A stretch of DNA of 64,000 bases from Maribacter sedimenticola (GCF_900188415.1 NZ_FZNV01000002.1:885461-949460), one strand, 5' to 3'; shown: positions 18,390 through 27,986, counted from the first letter of the stretch. Program-made: numbers and translations. The notes: generated by a model from the sequence alone, not told the origin.

Positions 18390-19079
18390 ATGAAATCTGT
18401 ATATCAACTTAGTATTGTGCTTATGTTATCCTTGCTAGGACTTACCAAATTGCATTCTCAGGATTGGGCAGACCTCAATCGTTTTAAAGAAGCCAACAAC
18501 AATCTCCCTGAAATCAGCAATAATGAGAATAGGATTGTTTTTATGGGTAATTCCATTACCATTGGTTGGCTTAATTCAAGACCGGAATTTTTCAAGGGCA
18601 AACCTTATGTTAATCGCGGTATTAGCGGCCAAACTACCCCACAAATGCTTATTAGGTTCAGGCAAGATGTGATAGACTTAAACCCTAAAGCTGTAGTACT
18701 ATTGGCTGGCACTAATGATATAGCCGGAAATACAGGTCCGTCTACCATAGCAATGATTATGGACAATATTAAGGGAATGGCAGAAATAGCCACAGCCAAT
18801 GATATAAAAGTAATTTTAACCTCTACCCTACCCGCATATGATTACCCATGGAAACCAGGTTTGGAACCAGCTGAGAAAATTATTGCACTTAATAAATTGA
18901 TCAAAGAATATTGTGATGATAAAGGCCATATTTATGTGGATTATTTTTCTGCTATGGCCGATGAGAAAAATGGCTTGCCCAAAAAATATGCAGAAGACGG
19001 TGTACACCCAACCGTAGAAGGTTACAAAATTATGGAACCTTTGGTCGAGGCGGCTATTGAACAAGCTTTAACAAATTAG
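18390..19079 (+). CDS. Exported SGNH/GDSL-type hydrolase
   Basis: A 229-residue hydrolase with a signal peptide (cleavage near KLHSQ). The four SGNH blocks are visible: IVFMGNSITIGW with the nucleophile Ser in a GNS variant of GDS, GISGQTTPQ with the oxyanion Gly, LLAGTNDIA with Asn, and DGVHPTVEGY with catalytic Asp and His. The size and sequence resemble acetylhydrolase/lysophospholipase-like lipases of polysaccharide-using bacteria. It could deacetylate sugars or cleave lipids; the substrate is not evident. Confidence 0.88.
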   Translation: MKSVYQLSIVLMLSLLGLTKLHSQDWADLNRFKEANNNLPEISNNENRIVFMGNSITIGWLNSRPEFFKGKPYVNRGISGQTTPQMLIRFRQDVIDLNPKAVVLLAGTNDIAGNTGPSTIAMIMDNIKGMAEIATANDIKVILTSTLPAYDYPWKPGLEPAEKIIALNKLIKEYCDDKGHIYVDYFSAMADEKNGLPKKYAEDGVHPTVEGYKIMEPLVEAAIEQALTN

Positions 19080-19104
19080 TTTGCGCCCCTTTTGTGTTTC
19101 AAAT

Positions 19105-19539
19105 ATGAGAATTGTACATATACTATATATAAGCCTCCTCATGTTATGCTCGTGTCATAAAGAGCCTAATGCGCAAAATGATATAAAGGAGATTACCCAC
19201 ATAATAGCTCAGCAGCAAAAAGATTGGAACAACAATGATTTAAAAGGTTTCATGGAAGCCTACCACCAAACGGATTCCTTATTTTTTTATAGTGGAGCCC
19301 AATTAAAAACAGGGTGGACAACCACATTGGATAGTTATAAAAAAAATTATCCGGATGCGTCCCATACCGGAGAATTGACCTTCACTATTGCTAAGATTCA
19401 TCCTATTAACCAAGATTCCTATTTTGTAATGGGCGAATATATGCTAAAGCGAACGGTAGGTGATGCTAAGGGCACGTTCATGATTATCTTTAAAAGAATT
19501 GACGGTAAATGGAAAATCATTGCCGATTCTTCCTGCTAA
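19105..19539 (+). CDS. DUF4440/SnoaL-like lipoprotein
   Basis: A 144-residue protein. ATG 19105 is chosen over TTG 19081 because it gives the signal MRIVHILYISLLMLCSC with a lipobox. The mature part has a cone-like NTF2 fold pattern: DIKEITHIIAQQQKDWNNNDLKGFMEAY followed by strands ending IIFKRIDGKWKIIADSSC. DUF4440 proteins are small ligand-binding or isomerase-like domains. Here it is membrane-anchored in the periplasm, with unknown ligand. It follows the SGNH hydrolase by 25 bases. Confidence 0.75.
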   Translation: MRIVHILYISLLMLCSCHKEPNAQNDIKEITHIIAQQQKDWNNNDLKGFMEAYHQTDSLFFYSGAQLKTGWTTTLDSYKKNYPDASHTGELTFTIAKIHPINQDSYFVMGEYMLKRTVGDAKGTFMIIFKRIDGKWKIIADSSC

Positions 19540-19566
19540 TAACTTCTAATCCTGAGGTTTTGATTA

Positions 19567-19590
19567 TTTTTGATAAATTTTTATCAAAAA
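19567..19590. repeat. 11-bp inverted repeat before M28 peptidase gene
   Basis: TTTTTGATAAA and TTTATCAAAAA separated by two T residues end 7 bases before the start codon at 19598. It could be an AT-rich operator or a leader hairpin that lowers translation. A TATTTTTG box (19565-19572) overlaps its left arm. Confidence 0.4.
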
Positions 19591-19597
19591 AAAGAAC

Positions 19598-21163
19598 ATG
19601 AAAAAAGCACTGATCTTATTGGTCTCATTGGTCTTTTCCTGTAATTCTTCACAAAAAACGGTGAAAGAAAAAGCAGAAGCAAAGGCCACAGAAAAAGTAT
19701 CTCCCACAACGTATGCTACTTCAATCACTGAAAATGAATTAAAGGACCATCTATACATTTACGCCTCTGATGAATTTGAAGGAAGGGAAACGGGACAACC
19801 GGGCCAGAAAAAAGCTATTGAATATATCAAGGCTCAATATGAAGAATTAGGTGTACCTGCCGCAAAACCAAATGGAGATTATTTTCAGAACGTTCCTTTA
19901 GAGGTAAGCAACTTACCCACCGGCAAGTTAAGCGTCAACGGCAAGGATTTTGGTATTGGTGACCACGTATTAACCTTTGGAGCTGCACAAAATGCATTTG
20001 ATAATATTGTATATATAGCCTATGGCATTGAAGATGAATCTTATACAGATTATGGAGACTTGGATGTTACGGATAAAATTGTACTATTAAAATCTGGTGA
20101 ACCTAAAAATGAAGACGGTACCTATAAGATTTCCGGTAGTACGGAGCCATCCGTTTGGAGCAACATGTCAGAATCATTGACCAAAAGAATACAGATAGCG
20201 GTAGAAAAAGGAGCTAAAGGTGTATTGTATTATGATGCCCAAAATTTTGATCGTTTTAAACGCAGGTATCAGTACATGGAAACCAATAATAGTGGCAGAA
20301 TGGAACTTGTAGATCCCAATGCCACTGAATTCTATAGCCTGTTTATTGACCAAAATTTGGCAGAAGAAATTTATCCATCAATCAATACGGACGAATCAGC
20401 TAAAATTTTAACAACAACGTTAGAACTTAATTTTGAAAGCTCTAATGATAAAATATCCTCAGAAAATGTTGCCGCCATAATAAAGGGCACTGAAAAGCCA
20501 GAGGAGTATTTGGTTATTTCGTCGCATTTAGATCATATTGGAATTTCAAGTAACGGAGAAATCAATAATGGTGCAGATGATGATGGTTCTGGTACGGTTT
20601 CTTTATTGGAGATTGCAGAAGCTTTTAAATTGGCAGCGGACGCCGGTCACGGGCCAAAACGTTCTATAGTTTTCTTACATGTTACCGGAGAGGAAAAAGG
20701 TTTACTTGGCTCTCAATATTATACGGATTATGAGCCACTTTTTCCTTTGGAACAAACCGTAGCCAACTTAAATATTGATATGATCGGTAGAATTGACCCA
20801 AAAAGAGAAGGTGACCGCAATTATATTTATTTAATTGGATCCGATAAATTGAGTACGGAATTACATGAGTTATCTGAAGAAATCAATGCTAAATATGCAA
20901 ATTTAGAACTTGATTACACCTACAACGATGAAAACGACCCTAACCGTTTTTACTACAGAAGTGACCATTATAACTTTGCAAAAAATAATATACCCATAAT
21001 TTTTTATTTTAATGGAACCCATGATGATTATCATAGACCAAGTGACACCCCGGATAAGATAAATTATGACCTATTGGAAAATCGTTCAAGATTGATTTTT
21101 TACACTGCATGGGAAATTGCTAACCGCAACAACAAACTTGTTGTCGACAAGGCAACGGAATAG
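19598..21163 (+). CDS. M28 family metallopeptidase, lipoprotein
   Basis: A 521-residue exported peptidase with a lipobox-like LVFSC near residue 14. A PA-type insert is present (about 130-260). The di-zinc catalytic set is visible: SSHLDHIGIS (His, Asp), NNGADDDGSGTVSLLEI (bridging Asp), VTGEEKGLLGS (catalytic Glu and ligand Glu), NIDMIGR (Asp) and a late His in YHRPSDTPDKI. The family includes aminopeptidases and carboxypeptidases. This one likely trims peptides in the periplasm. A terminator follows at 21181. Confidence 0.9.
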   Translation: MKKALILLVSLVFSCNSSQKTVKEKAEAKATEKVSPTTYATSITENELKDHLYIYASDEFEGRETGQPGQKKAIEYIKAQYEELGVPAAKPNGDYFQNVPLEVSNLPTGKLSVNGKDFGIGDHVLTFGAAQNAFDNIVYIAYGIEDESYTDYGDLDVTDKIVLLKSGEPKNEDGTYKISGSTEPSVWSNMSESLTKRIQIAVEKGAKGVLYYDAQNFDRFKRRYQYMETNNSGRMELVDPNATEFYSLFIDQNLAEEIYPSINTDESAKILTTTLELNFESSNDKISSENVAAIIKGTEKPEEYLVISSHLDHIGISSNGEINNGADDDGSGTVSLLEIAEAFKLAADAGHGPKRSIVFLHVTGEEKGLLGSQYYTDYEPLFPLEQTVANLNIDMIGRIDPKREGDRNYIYLIGSDKLSTELHELSEEINAKYANLELDYTYNDENDPNRFYYRSDHYNFAKNNIPIIFYFNGTHDDYHRPSDTPDKINYDLLENRSRLIFYTAWEIANRNNKLVVDKATE

Positions 21164-21180
21164 TAAATAAAGAAGTATAA

Positions 21181-21217
21181 AAAAGCCTGATGGTTACCGT
21201 AACTATAAGGCTTTTAT
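21181..21217 (+). terminator. Terminator after M28 peptidase gene
   Basis: AAAAGCCT (21181-21188) pairs with AGGCTTTT (21208-21215) around a loop that can form a small inner stem. The right arm ends in a T-run. Confidence 0.7.
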
Positions 21218-21245
21218 GCATTTATACCATTTTTAAAATTGACCC

Positions 21246-21280
21246 AAATAAAAAAGTCTTGAATATATATTCAAGACTTT
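21246..21280 (-). terminator. Terminator after tRNA-His
   Basis: A perfect 28-base palindrome (21253-21280, arm AAAGTCTTGAATA) followed on the minus strand by a T-rich run. It lies 14 bases beyond the 3' end of the tRNA-His gene. Confidence 0.85.
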
Positions 21281-21294
21281 CTATCTGCTTTTAG

Positions 21295-21369
21295 GGTGGA
21301 AGACCGGGTTCGAACCGGCGACCCTCGGTACCACAAACCGATGCTCTAACCAGCTGAGCTACAACCACC
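21295..21369 (-). tRNA. tRNA-His (GTG)
   Basis: Cloverleaf on the minus strand: extra 5' G (position -1) as expected for tRNA-His, acceptor GTGGTTG, D arm GCTC/GAGC, anticodon arm TCGGT-TTGTGGT-ACCGA with anticodon GTG, T arm GCCGG-TTCGAAC-CCGGT, discriminator C, no encoded CCA. The acceptor 3' strand reads CTTCCAC, which leaves two adjacent U-U mismatches at pairs 5-68 and 6-67; the other acceptor pairs and the -1/73 pair are intact. It has its own promoter and terminator. Confidence 0.93.
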
Positions 21370-21384
21370 ATTTGTAAGCGAGTG

Positions 21385-21416
21385 CAAATGTAAATTTTTT
21401 ATATATTACCCGCAAA
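21385..21416 (-). promoter_or_regulatory. Promoter of tRNA-His
   Basis: On the minus strand TTTG (21416-21413), a 20-base spacer, then TACATTTG (21392-21385). This is an exact fit to TTTG-N20-TAnnTTTG, with the expected transcript start about 9 bases before the mature tRNA 5' end. The stretch 21417-21522 shows nothing further that I can identify. Confidence 0.75.
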
Positions 21417-21522
21417 TAATAAATCACTTTTGAATAAATATTTCATTTTTACACTTCCCTACCTAATTTCTATCTAAATTGAAAAATAGTTTTAATTTAA
21501 TGACCTATAACAGGTTACCCCT

Positions 21523-23568
21523 ATGACTCTCAAAAACCTATGTAAATTTTTTCTTCTTGGTATATTTTGCTTTAGTAATTGCATTAAAGCTTTTGGGCAA
21601 GTAGATAGTATCCAAATTTTTAAAAACCAGATAAAAGATTTTAAGCAACAACCAAATTTCACCGAAAACTCTACCCAATATGTAGATTTATTAAATGGTT
21701 TAGCATACCAACTAAGGTATACAGCAAAAGATTCTATAAACATACTTGCTCAAAAAGCACTTGAAATTAGTGGGGCCATAGATTATAAAGAAGGAGAACT
21801 AGAAGCATTATCCAATTTTTCAATGTTTCACTTATTTAAAGGTGAGATGGAGAAAGCTATAGATTTTGGAAACAAAGCCATAGCGGACATACACCTATCT
21901 GAATATGCCCAAACCGAAATGAAGGTACATAACCAATTAGGGCAAGCATATTTTAGTCAACAAAACTATCCGTTGACTTACACCCATTTTTTACATGCGC
22001 TAGCTATAGGTGAAAGAAAAAAGGATGATTTTTATGTGTTCAGAATGAACATGAACTTAGGGACTATGTTCAATCTACTGGAAGATTTTGATGAAGCTCA
22101 CGGCTATTACGCAAGTGCAAAAGAAGCAGCTCAAAAATTACAGAATGGCAGTATGATAGCCATGATTTCCAGTAATTTAGCCTATCTCTATATTCAACAA
22201 GATAAATTTCAGGAAGCAAAATCATTGTTACAAAATAGTATTACCTATTTTAAAAAACACAATGATGAGTTGTGGTTGGCATTTTCCTATGGCACCTATG
22301 GTCAATTACTTTTAAAGACCGGAAATTATCAGATGGCTAAGTCCAATTATACAAAAGCTCTTAATTCACATAACTCCGTCAATGATATAAAAGGTAAGGC
22401 CGATATATATTTTGGTCTTGCCAAGGCTAACTACAAATTGAATAACATTGACACTTCTGAGGATTATGCATATAAAAGTCTTGACCTGTACAAATCATTT
22501 AAATTAAATACAGGCTTAGAAAAAGTTTATAGATTATTATATGAGATAAACAAGCAACAAGGTAATATTGGTAAATCCTTGGAATATTTGGAAATGACCG
22601 AGAAATTGGCCAACGATATTTCCAAAGAAAAGAATCGTAGAAATTTAACTATGGTCAACGCCAAACTTAATCTTGAAAAGGAAAAAGAAGACCTTAAGGC
22701 AAAAAGTTCCCTTGAATTAGAGCAACAACGCAAATACGTTAGATGGGCCCTCATAGCTTTGGCTATCTTGTTCATAATAGTTTTAATCATATTGAGCATC
22801 AATAAAAGGGAAAAATTATTGAATAAACAATTGGAAAGTCAAGCAGTGGCATTAAATGAAAACCAAAAAGAACTAACAACAATCAATAGAAATCAAGATC
22901 GGCTTTTTTCTATCATTGGCCATGATTTAAGGGGGCCTATCATTTCCCTGAAAGAATTGCTAAAGTTTTATTTGGAAGACCCTGAAGGTAAAGTTTATTT
23001 TGAAAAATTTGCTCCACAATTAAAGGAAGAACTAGAACAAGTTCAATTTACAATGGATAATCTTTTACATTGGGGCAAGGCGCAAATGAACGGGAATCAA
23101 ATAAATCCGGAAACAGTACAGGTAAAACCGGAATTGGATATTATTTTACAATTATATAAAAATGAACTTCAAAAAAAATCCATTAAACTTATTACCGGCA
23201 TCAAAGAAGTTCATACCGCTTTTGTAGACTGGGACCATTTCAATATTATATTTAGAAACTTAATTAGTAACGCCATTAAATTCACCCCCAACAATGGTGA
23301 AATTAAAATATTGACCGAACAGATTGATGATTCGCTCAAAATATACGTCATTGACAATGGTGTTGGCATGAGCAAAGATGCCATTCAAAACATTTTTAAT
23401 GACAATGAACATTTTACAACCTATGGTACCAACAGGGAAAAAGGAACTGGATTGGGACTACGATTGGTAAGGGAAATGGTGTTGGCAAACAATGGCAAAA
23501 TACAGGTAGAAAGTACATTGGACCAAGGCAGTATATTTTCTGTGGAACTACCTATGAAGAAAATTTAA
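21523..23568 (+). CDS. TPR-containing sensor histidine kinase
   Basis: A 681-residue protein: signal peptide to about residue 26 (FGQ), tetratricopeptide repeats at about 60-350 in the periplasm, a coiled coil, a transmembrane helix at about 406-428, then a cytosolic kinase. The H-box is FSIIGHDLRGPI with His467. The ATPase domain has the N-box NLISNAIKFTPNNG, G1 DNGVGM and G2 GTGLGLRL. It should sense a periplasmic or stress signal through the TPRs and autophosphorylate. No response regulator or output domain is encoded nearby. It is a tandem paralogue of the next gene, 251 bases downstream. Confidence 0.9.
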   Translation: MTLKNLCKFFLLGIFCFSNCIKAFGQVDSIQIFKNQIKDFKQQPNFTENSTQYVDLLNGLAYQLRYTAKDSINILAQKALEISGAIDYKEGELEALSNFSMFHLFKGEMEKAIDFGNKAIADIHLSEYAQTEMKVHNQLGQAYFSQQNYPLTYTHFLHALAIGERKKDDFYVFRMNMNLGTMFNLLEDFDEAHGYYASAKEAAQKLQNGSMIAMISSNLAYLYIQQDKFQEAKSLLQNSITYFKKHNDELWLAFSYGTYGQLLLKTGNYQMAKSNYTKALNSHNSVNDIKGKADIYFGLAKANYKLNNIDTSEDYAYKSLDLYKSFKLNTGLEKVYRLLYEINKQQGNIGKSLEYLEMTEKLANDISKEKNRRNLTMVNAKLNLEKEKEDLKAKSSLELEQQRKYVRWALIALAILFIIVLIILSINKREKLLNKQLESQAVALNENQKELTTINRNQDRLFSIIGHDLRGPIISLKELLKFYLEDPEGKVYFEKFAPQLKEELEQVQFTMDNLLHWGKAQMNGNQINPETVQVKPELDIILQLYKNELQKKSIKLITGIKEVHTAFVDWDHFNIIFRNLISNAIKFTPNNGEIKILTEQIDDSLKIYVIDNGVGMSKDAIQNIFNDNEHFTTYGTNREKGTGLGLRLVREMVLANNGKIQVESTLDQGSIFSVELPMKKI

Positions 23569-23819
23569 ACATAATAGAATAATTACAAATAATTATTACA
23601 ATATACTGATTATCAAGTTTTTACATATTTATTAATAATCTTTACTATTAAGTCAATATCGTAGGATTTTACGGATTAAATTTTTGTATAAATCTATAAA
23701 ATCATCGACGAACTACACATTTAACCCGCTGAAACACACAATATTTAGCATTTCACAACATATTTTCTTTAACTCACTACTTGTAAGTTAATTTTAGATC
23801 ATAATTTTTGATTCTATTT

Positions 23820-25907
23820 ATGAATTATAAGGTTTTGAGAATATGTTCCGGGTATAAAAAAGTATGTCGTGTCACGGCATTCATTTTTATGCTATTGGTC
23901 TATTCCAATACTTTTGGACAGGATTTAAGAAGAAAAATACTTTTGGGTGAATTAGAAACAATTAGAATCTCCCCAAACTTTAATTCTCAAGACACCCTTT
24001 ATATAAATAAAATCATAGACCTAGCCGGTGAATACCGTTATCATAATCTAGATAGTTTATATAGTTTAAGTGATGAAAGTCTAAGGCTAAGTCAGTCTTC
24101 ATCATATATTAACGGGGAAATCTATTCATATATTAATATAGGTGGGTTCTATTCTGACAAAGGCCATATAGATCAAGCGATATCCTATTTCAGCAAAGCC
24201 CATGATCTGGCTACAAAATATAAAGAACTTAGGTTAAAGGTAAAATCGCTCAACGTACTATCTAAAGAATATAGCTTTCAGGGCAATTATGCTTTGGCTC
24301 TAAAAGGATATTTAGAGGCTATTGAAATTTCTGAAAAGCAAGATTATAAAAATTACCTTTCCATTATCAATGAAAATATTGCAGAGTTGTACTTATCCCA
24401 GAAAGATTACAACCACGCCATGGTTTTCTTTAAGAAAGTAAAAGCGATCAATGAGGAAATTGGTAATCCAATATATATTGCCGAAACCATGAGCAGTATG
24501 GCAGATGCCTATGCAGACATGAACGAACTGGAATATGCCATGTTCAACATCAATAGCGCTATTACCATATTTGAACAAGAGAAAATCTTAGAATGGCTTG
24601 CTTATGCCTATGAGGTTAAAGGTAAGATCTATTTAAAAAAAGGTAAGAATACTTGGGCGTTATATTGGTACAAGCAAAGTGAATTACTTCATGAAGAAAT
24701 TGAGGACGATAGAGGTAAGATCGCTCTTCTTAACGGTATGTCAGAAGCTTATTTAAATACCAATAATGACAGTATAGCGCAAGTGTATTCTTTAGAAGCC
24801 TTTGAGTTGTCCAAAAAAATAGGCTACAGAACAGGAATTAAGGATTGTACCTATCAGTTGTTCAAAATACACAAAAACAAAAAAGAATATAAAAAATCGC
24901 TTTGGTACCATGAGATATTTCAGGTGACTTCAGAATCCTTGACCAAAAAAGGAAATGAAATTGCCTTGGACATGTTGAAGACAAAAACGGAATACAATAG
25001 GCAAAAGCAACAATTGATATTAGAAAACGAAAAGGCATTGGCCAAACAAAATATTGTTATTTATCTTATTGCAATAATTCTCATCATCTTTGTCGTCATT
25101 ACCTTTATAATTCAACGAAATCAGCAAATACAAAAAAAGCTGAATGCAGAACTTTTATCCAAAAAACAAGATTTAGAGGAAAAACAGGCTTATTTAAACG
25201 AGCTGAACCAAACCAAGAACAAATTGTTCTCTATCATTGGTCATGACCTTAGGGGACCTATAGGCGCATTTCAAGGACTATTGAAATTATTTAAGGAAGG
25301 TGAAATGACCAAGGACGAATTCTTGAACTTCGTCCCCAAATTAAAAGTGGATATAGATACTATTTCTTTTACGCTCAACAATTTACTGTCTTGGGGCCAA
25401 ACCCAAATGAACGGTTCTGTAACCAAGCCATCTGTTACCAATTTAGTCACTATTGTTGATGAAAATATTGCACTATTATCAGAAATTGCACAATCTAAGT
25501 CAATAACCCTACAAAATAGAATAGAACCTAATTGCCAAATATGGTCTGATCCTAACCAAATAGATATCATTATTCGAAATCTTTTGAGCAATGCCCTTAA
25601 GTTTACACCAAATAACGGACAGATCGTTATTGGTGCCATACAAAAACTAAAAACGTGTGAGATATATGTGAAGGATAATGGTATGGGCATGAGCGAAGAG
25701 ACCATGGGTAAAATTTTCCAAAAAGATGCCAACCATACTACCTATGGCACCAATGATGAAAAAGGAACAGGACTTGGACTTTCCTTATGTAAAGAAATGG
25801 TAGAGAAAAACAAAGGTAAAATCTGGGTACATAGCGCTCTTGGAAAAGGCTCCACCTTCTACTTTTCCATTCCCCGGGTTAGGGAGGAATATAAAAAATC
25901 TGCCTAA
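23820..25907 (+). CDS. TPR-containing sensor histidine kinase, tandem paralogue
   Basis: A 695-residue protein; ATG 23820 is preferred to a TTG at 23808. The layout is the same as its neighbour: signal peptide (to NTFGQ), TPRs at about 70-380, transmembrane helix at about 411-432, H-box FSIIGHDLRGPI with His475, N-box NLLSNALKFTPNNG, G1 DNGMGM and G2 GTGLGLSL. The kinase modules are very alike, whereas the TPR halves differ much more, as expected after duplication with sensory divergence. The partner response regulator is not in the window. The last four bases overlap the stop of the convergent bshB1 gene. The 251-base gap before it is AT-rich with no clear promoter. Confidence 0.9.
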   Translation: MNYKVLRICSGYKKVCRVTAFIFMLLVYSNTFGQDLRRKILLGELETIRISPNFNSQDTLYINKIIDLAGEYRYHNLDSLYSLSDESLRLSQSSSYINGEIYSYINIGGFYSDKGHIDQAISYFSKAHDLATKYKELRLKVKSLNVLSKEYSFQGNYALALKGYLEAIEISEKQDYKNYLSIINENIAELYLSQKDYNHAMVFFKKVKAINEEIGNPIYIAETMSSMADAYADMNELEYAMFNINSAITIFEQEKILEWLAYAYEVKGKIYLKKGKNTWALYWYKQSELLHEEIEDDRGKIALLNGMSEAYLNTNNDSIAQVYSLEAFELSKKIGYRTGIKDCTYQLFKIHKNKKEYKKSLWYHEIFQVTSESLTKKGNEIALDMLKTKTEYNRQKQQLILENEKALAKQNIVIYLIAIILIIFVVITFIIQRNQQIQKKLNAELLSKKQDLEEKQAYLNELNQTKNKLFSIIGHDLRGPIGAFQGLLKLFKEGEMTKDEFLNFVPKLKVDIDTISFTLNNLLSWGQTQMNGSVTKPSVTNLVTIVDENIALLSEIAQSKSITLQNRIEPNCQIWSDPNQIDIIIRNLLSNALKFTPNNGQIVIGAIQKLKTCEIYVKDNGMGMSEETMGKIFQKDANHTTYGTNDEKGTGLGLSLCKEMVEKNKGKIWVHSALGKGSTFYFSIPRVREEYKKSA

Positions 25908-26620
25908 ATTAAACTATCCAAGGATTTTACGGCAACCATTCTTTCAACCGTAAAGCCTTCTCCATAATCCACACCAACCAATCTTCCCAAATCCTTAGCT
26001 CTATAGTGTACACTTTCTATAAAGGTTTTACTACTAATTGGTGTTTCTGGTTCATTGCTGTTTGGATCGTGAAATTGTGAAGCATAGGCTTTGATAGCAT
26101 TGGTCTTGGAAGTAATATAATCACTAATATCTACAACAAAATCCGGTTTAAGGTTCTTCCATTGTATGTAATGGTATACTAATTTTGGTCTCCATTCCTG
26201 TTGGGGCACCTCCCCTATTTTTGTTTCAATACGTCTCAACCCACTTAAAAAACAAGCGTCACTTACAAGTTTACTTCCTTTACCATGATCTATATGCCTA
26301 TCATCTATAGCATTACATAATACGGTTTCCGGTCTATATTTTCTTATGGCCTTAATAACCTCCATTTGGTGGTTTTCATCATTTACAAAAAATCCATCCT
26401 TAAATTTTAGATTTTCCCGGACGGCAACACCCAATATCTTTGCAGCGTCCGCGGCCTCTACATCACGTATTTCCGCTGACCCCCTTGTACCTAACTCACC
26501 ACGGGTTAAATCTATAATACCGACTTTCTTGCCCAAGGCAATTTCTTTGGCAATGGTACCACCTGCACCTAACTCCGCGTCATCTGGATGTGCTCCAAAT
26601 ACTAAAATATCCAATTTCAT
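25904..26620 (-). CDS. bshB1: Bacillithiol biosynthesis deacetylase BshB1
   Basis: A 238-residue PIG-L/LmbE-fold zinc deacetylase that removes acetate from GlcNAc-malate in bacillithiol synthesis. The zinc site AHPDDAELGAGG is at residues 10-21, followed by the diagnostic LTRGELGTRGSAEIRDVEAADAAKILG. A later ligand lies in DRHIDHGKGSKLV, and FHDPNSNEPETPISSKTF is also typical of BshB1. Its neighbour 28 bases upstream is a trans-sulfuration enzyme, which would link cysteine supply to low-molecular-weight thiol synthesis. Identity is firm. Confidence 0.93.
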   Translation of the reverse strand: MKLDILVFGAHPDDAELGAGGTIAKEIALGKKVGIIDLTRGELGTRGSAEIRDVEAADAAKILGVAVRENLKFKDGFFVNDENHQMEVIKAIRKYRPETVLCNAIDDRHIDHGKGSKLVSDACFLSGLRRIETKIGEVPQQEWRPKLVYHYIQWKNLKPDFVVDISDYITSKTNAIKAYASQFHDPNSNEPETPISSKTFIESVHYRAKDLGRLVGVDYGEGFTVERMVAVKSLDSLI

Positions 26621-26648
26621 GCTATTTCTTTTATTATGATAAAGGGTG

Positions 26649-27800
26649 TTATTTAACTTTTTCTATCGCTTGGAGAATATCAGCTTTTAAATCATCCACC
26701 TCTTCAATACCAACGGAGAAACGGATAAGTCCATCTGCAATTCCTTGACTTGCCCGCACTTCTGCGCTCATTAACGCATGTGAGGTTTTTGTAGGTGAAA
26801 GTAACGTGCTTTCCACCCCGGCCAAGCTCATGGACGGCTTAATTAATTGCAAGGCTTTCTGAAATTTTGAGGAATCTATACCAGGCTTTAATTCAAAGGA
26901 GACCATACCGCCAAAACCTTTCATTTGTCTTTTTGCAATATCATGATCTTGATGGTGGGGCAAACCAGGATAGTACACTTTTACGATATCATCATTATTT
27001 TCCAAAAATTGGGCCATGGCCAATGCATTTTCATTTTGTGCCCGTACACGAATTCCCATTGTTTTTATACTACGCTCTAAAAGCCATACCGTATAATCAC
27101 TTAAACTACCACCAAAATTTTTGGCCAGTTGAAAAATGCGATCAATATTCTGGGTATTGGAGGCAACTGCTCCTGCGCAGATATCTGAATGACCTCCCAT
27201 ATATTTGGTAGCACTATGAATTACAATATCTATCCCAAAATCAATAGGGTTTTGATTCACCGGACTAGCAAATGTATTATCTATCATAGAAACGAGTCCG
27301 TTTTTTTGTGCTAGTGCCGCAACGGCCTCCAAATCAGTTATTGTCAATAATGGATTAGAAGGGGTCTCTATGTAGATTACTTTAGTATTATCCTTGATTT
27401 CCGCTTCGAAATCTTTAGCTGTCCAACCTTTTGTAAAGGTATATTCAATACCATATTTACTAAATTCCTCATGAACTAGGTTATAGGTGCCACCATATAG
27501 GGTTTGTTGTAAAACTACATGGTCACCGGCCTTTAAAAACGCCATTAATGCAGTGCTTACCGCAGCCATGCCGCTACCAAATATCAAAGCAGCCTCTGCA
27601 TGCTCCAGAGCTGCTACTTTCTTACAAAGCCCTTCTTGATTGGGTGTATTAAAATAACGTGGATAACGCTTAACATCAACATCTTCGTAGGCATATGAGC
27701 TACTCATATAAATAGGAGATACCGCCCCTCTATATTGTTTATCCTCTAACTCCCCTACATGTGTACAAATAGTATTTAACCCTTTTTTATTGGAATTCAT
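26649..27800 (-). CDS. Trans-sulfuration family PLP enzyme (cystathionine lyase/synthase type)
   Basis: A 383-residue enzyme. ATG 27800 (MNSNKKGLNTICTHVGE) is chosen because the upstream extension of the frame to 27902 has no family similarity. PLP contacts include SGMAAVSTALMA, the stacking Tyr in LYGGTY, the Asp in MIDNTFASPV, and the Schiff-base Lys in HSATKYMGGHSD. C-terminal: SLAGVESTLLSPTKTSHA. It could be cystathionine gamma-lyase, gamma-synthase or methionine gamma-lyase; sequence reading cannot separate these. Placement before bshB1 favours a role in making cysteine. Confidence 0.85.
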   Translation of the reverse strand: MNSNKKGLNTICTHVGELEDKQYRGAVSPIYMSSSYAYEDVDVKRYPRYFNTPNQEGLCKKVAALEHAEAALIFGSGMAAVSTALMAFLKAGDHVVLQQTLYGGTYNLVHEEFSKYGIEYTFTKGWTAKDFEAEIKDNTKVIYIETPSNPLLTITDLEAVAALAQKNGLVSMIDNTFASPVNQNPIDFGIDIVIHSATKYMGGHSDICAGAVASNTQNIDRIFQLAKNFGGSLSDYTVWLLERSIKTMGIRVRAQNENALAMAQFLENNDDIVKVYYPGLPHHQDHDIAKRQMKGFGGMVSFELKPGIDSSKFQKALQLIKPSMSLAGVESTLLSPTKTSHALMSAEVRASQGIADGLIRFSVGIEEVDDLKADILQAIEKVK

Positions 27801-27986
27801 GCATATTAAATTAAAGGGAATAAAGGTAATGAATACTGATCTAAAAATCTTTGATCGATTTGATAAGGTTGCTACAAGTAGATTGAACCGAACATGATAC
27901 AACGGTGAATATTTGATTTTAGATTTATAAGTTATAAGTTTACATTTAGCAGATTAATAGTTAGTGCAACCCATAACCAACAGGCC

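Noticed and set aside
27801..27902. 34-residue N-terminal extension of the trans-sulfuration enzyme
   Set aside because: Not like the family and without signal peptide logic. The family begins at ATG 27800.
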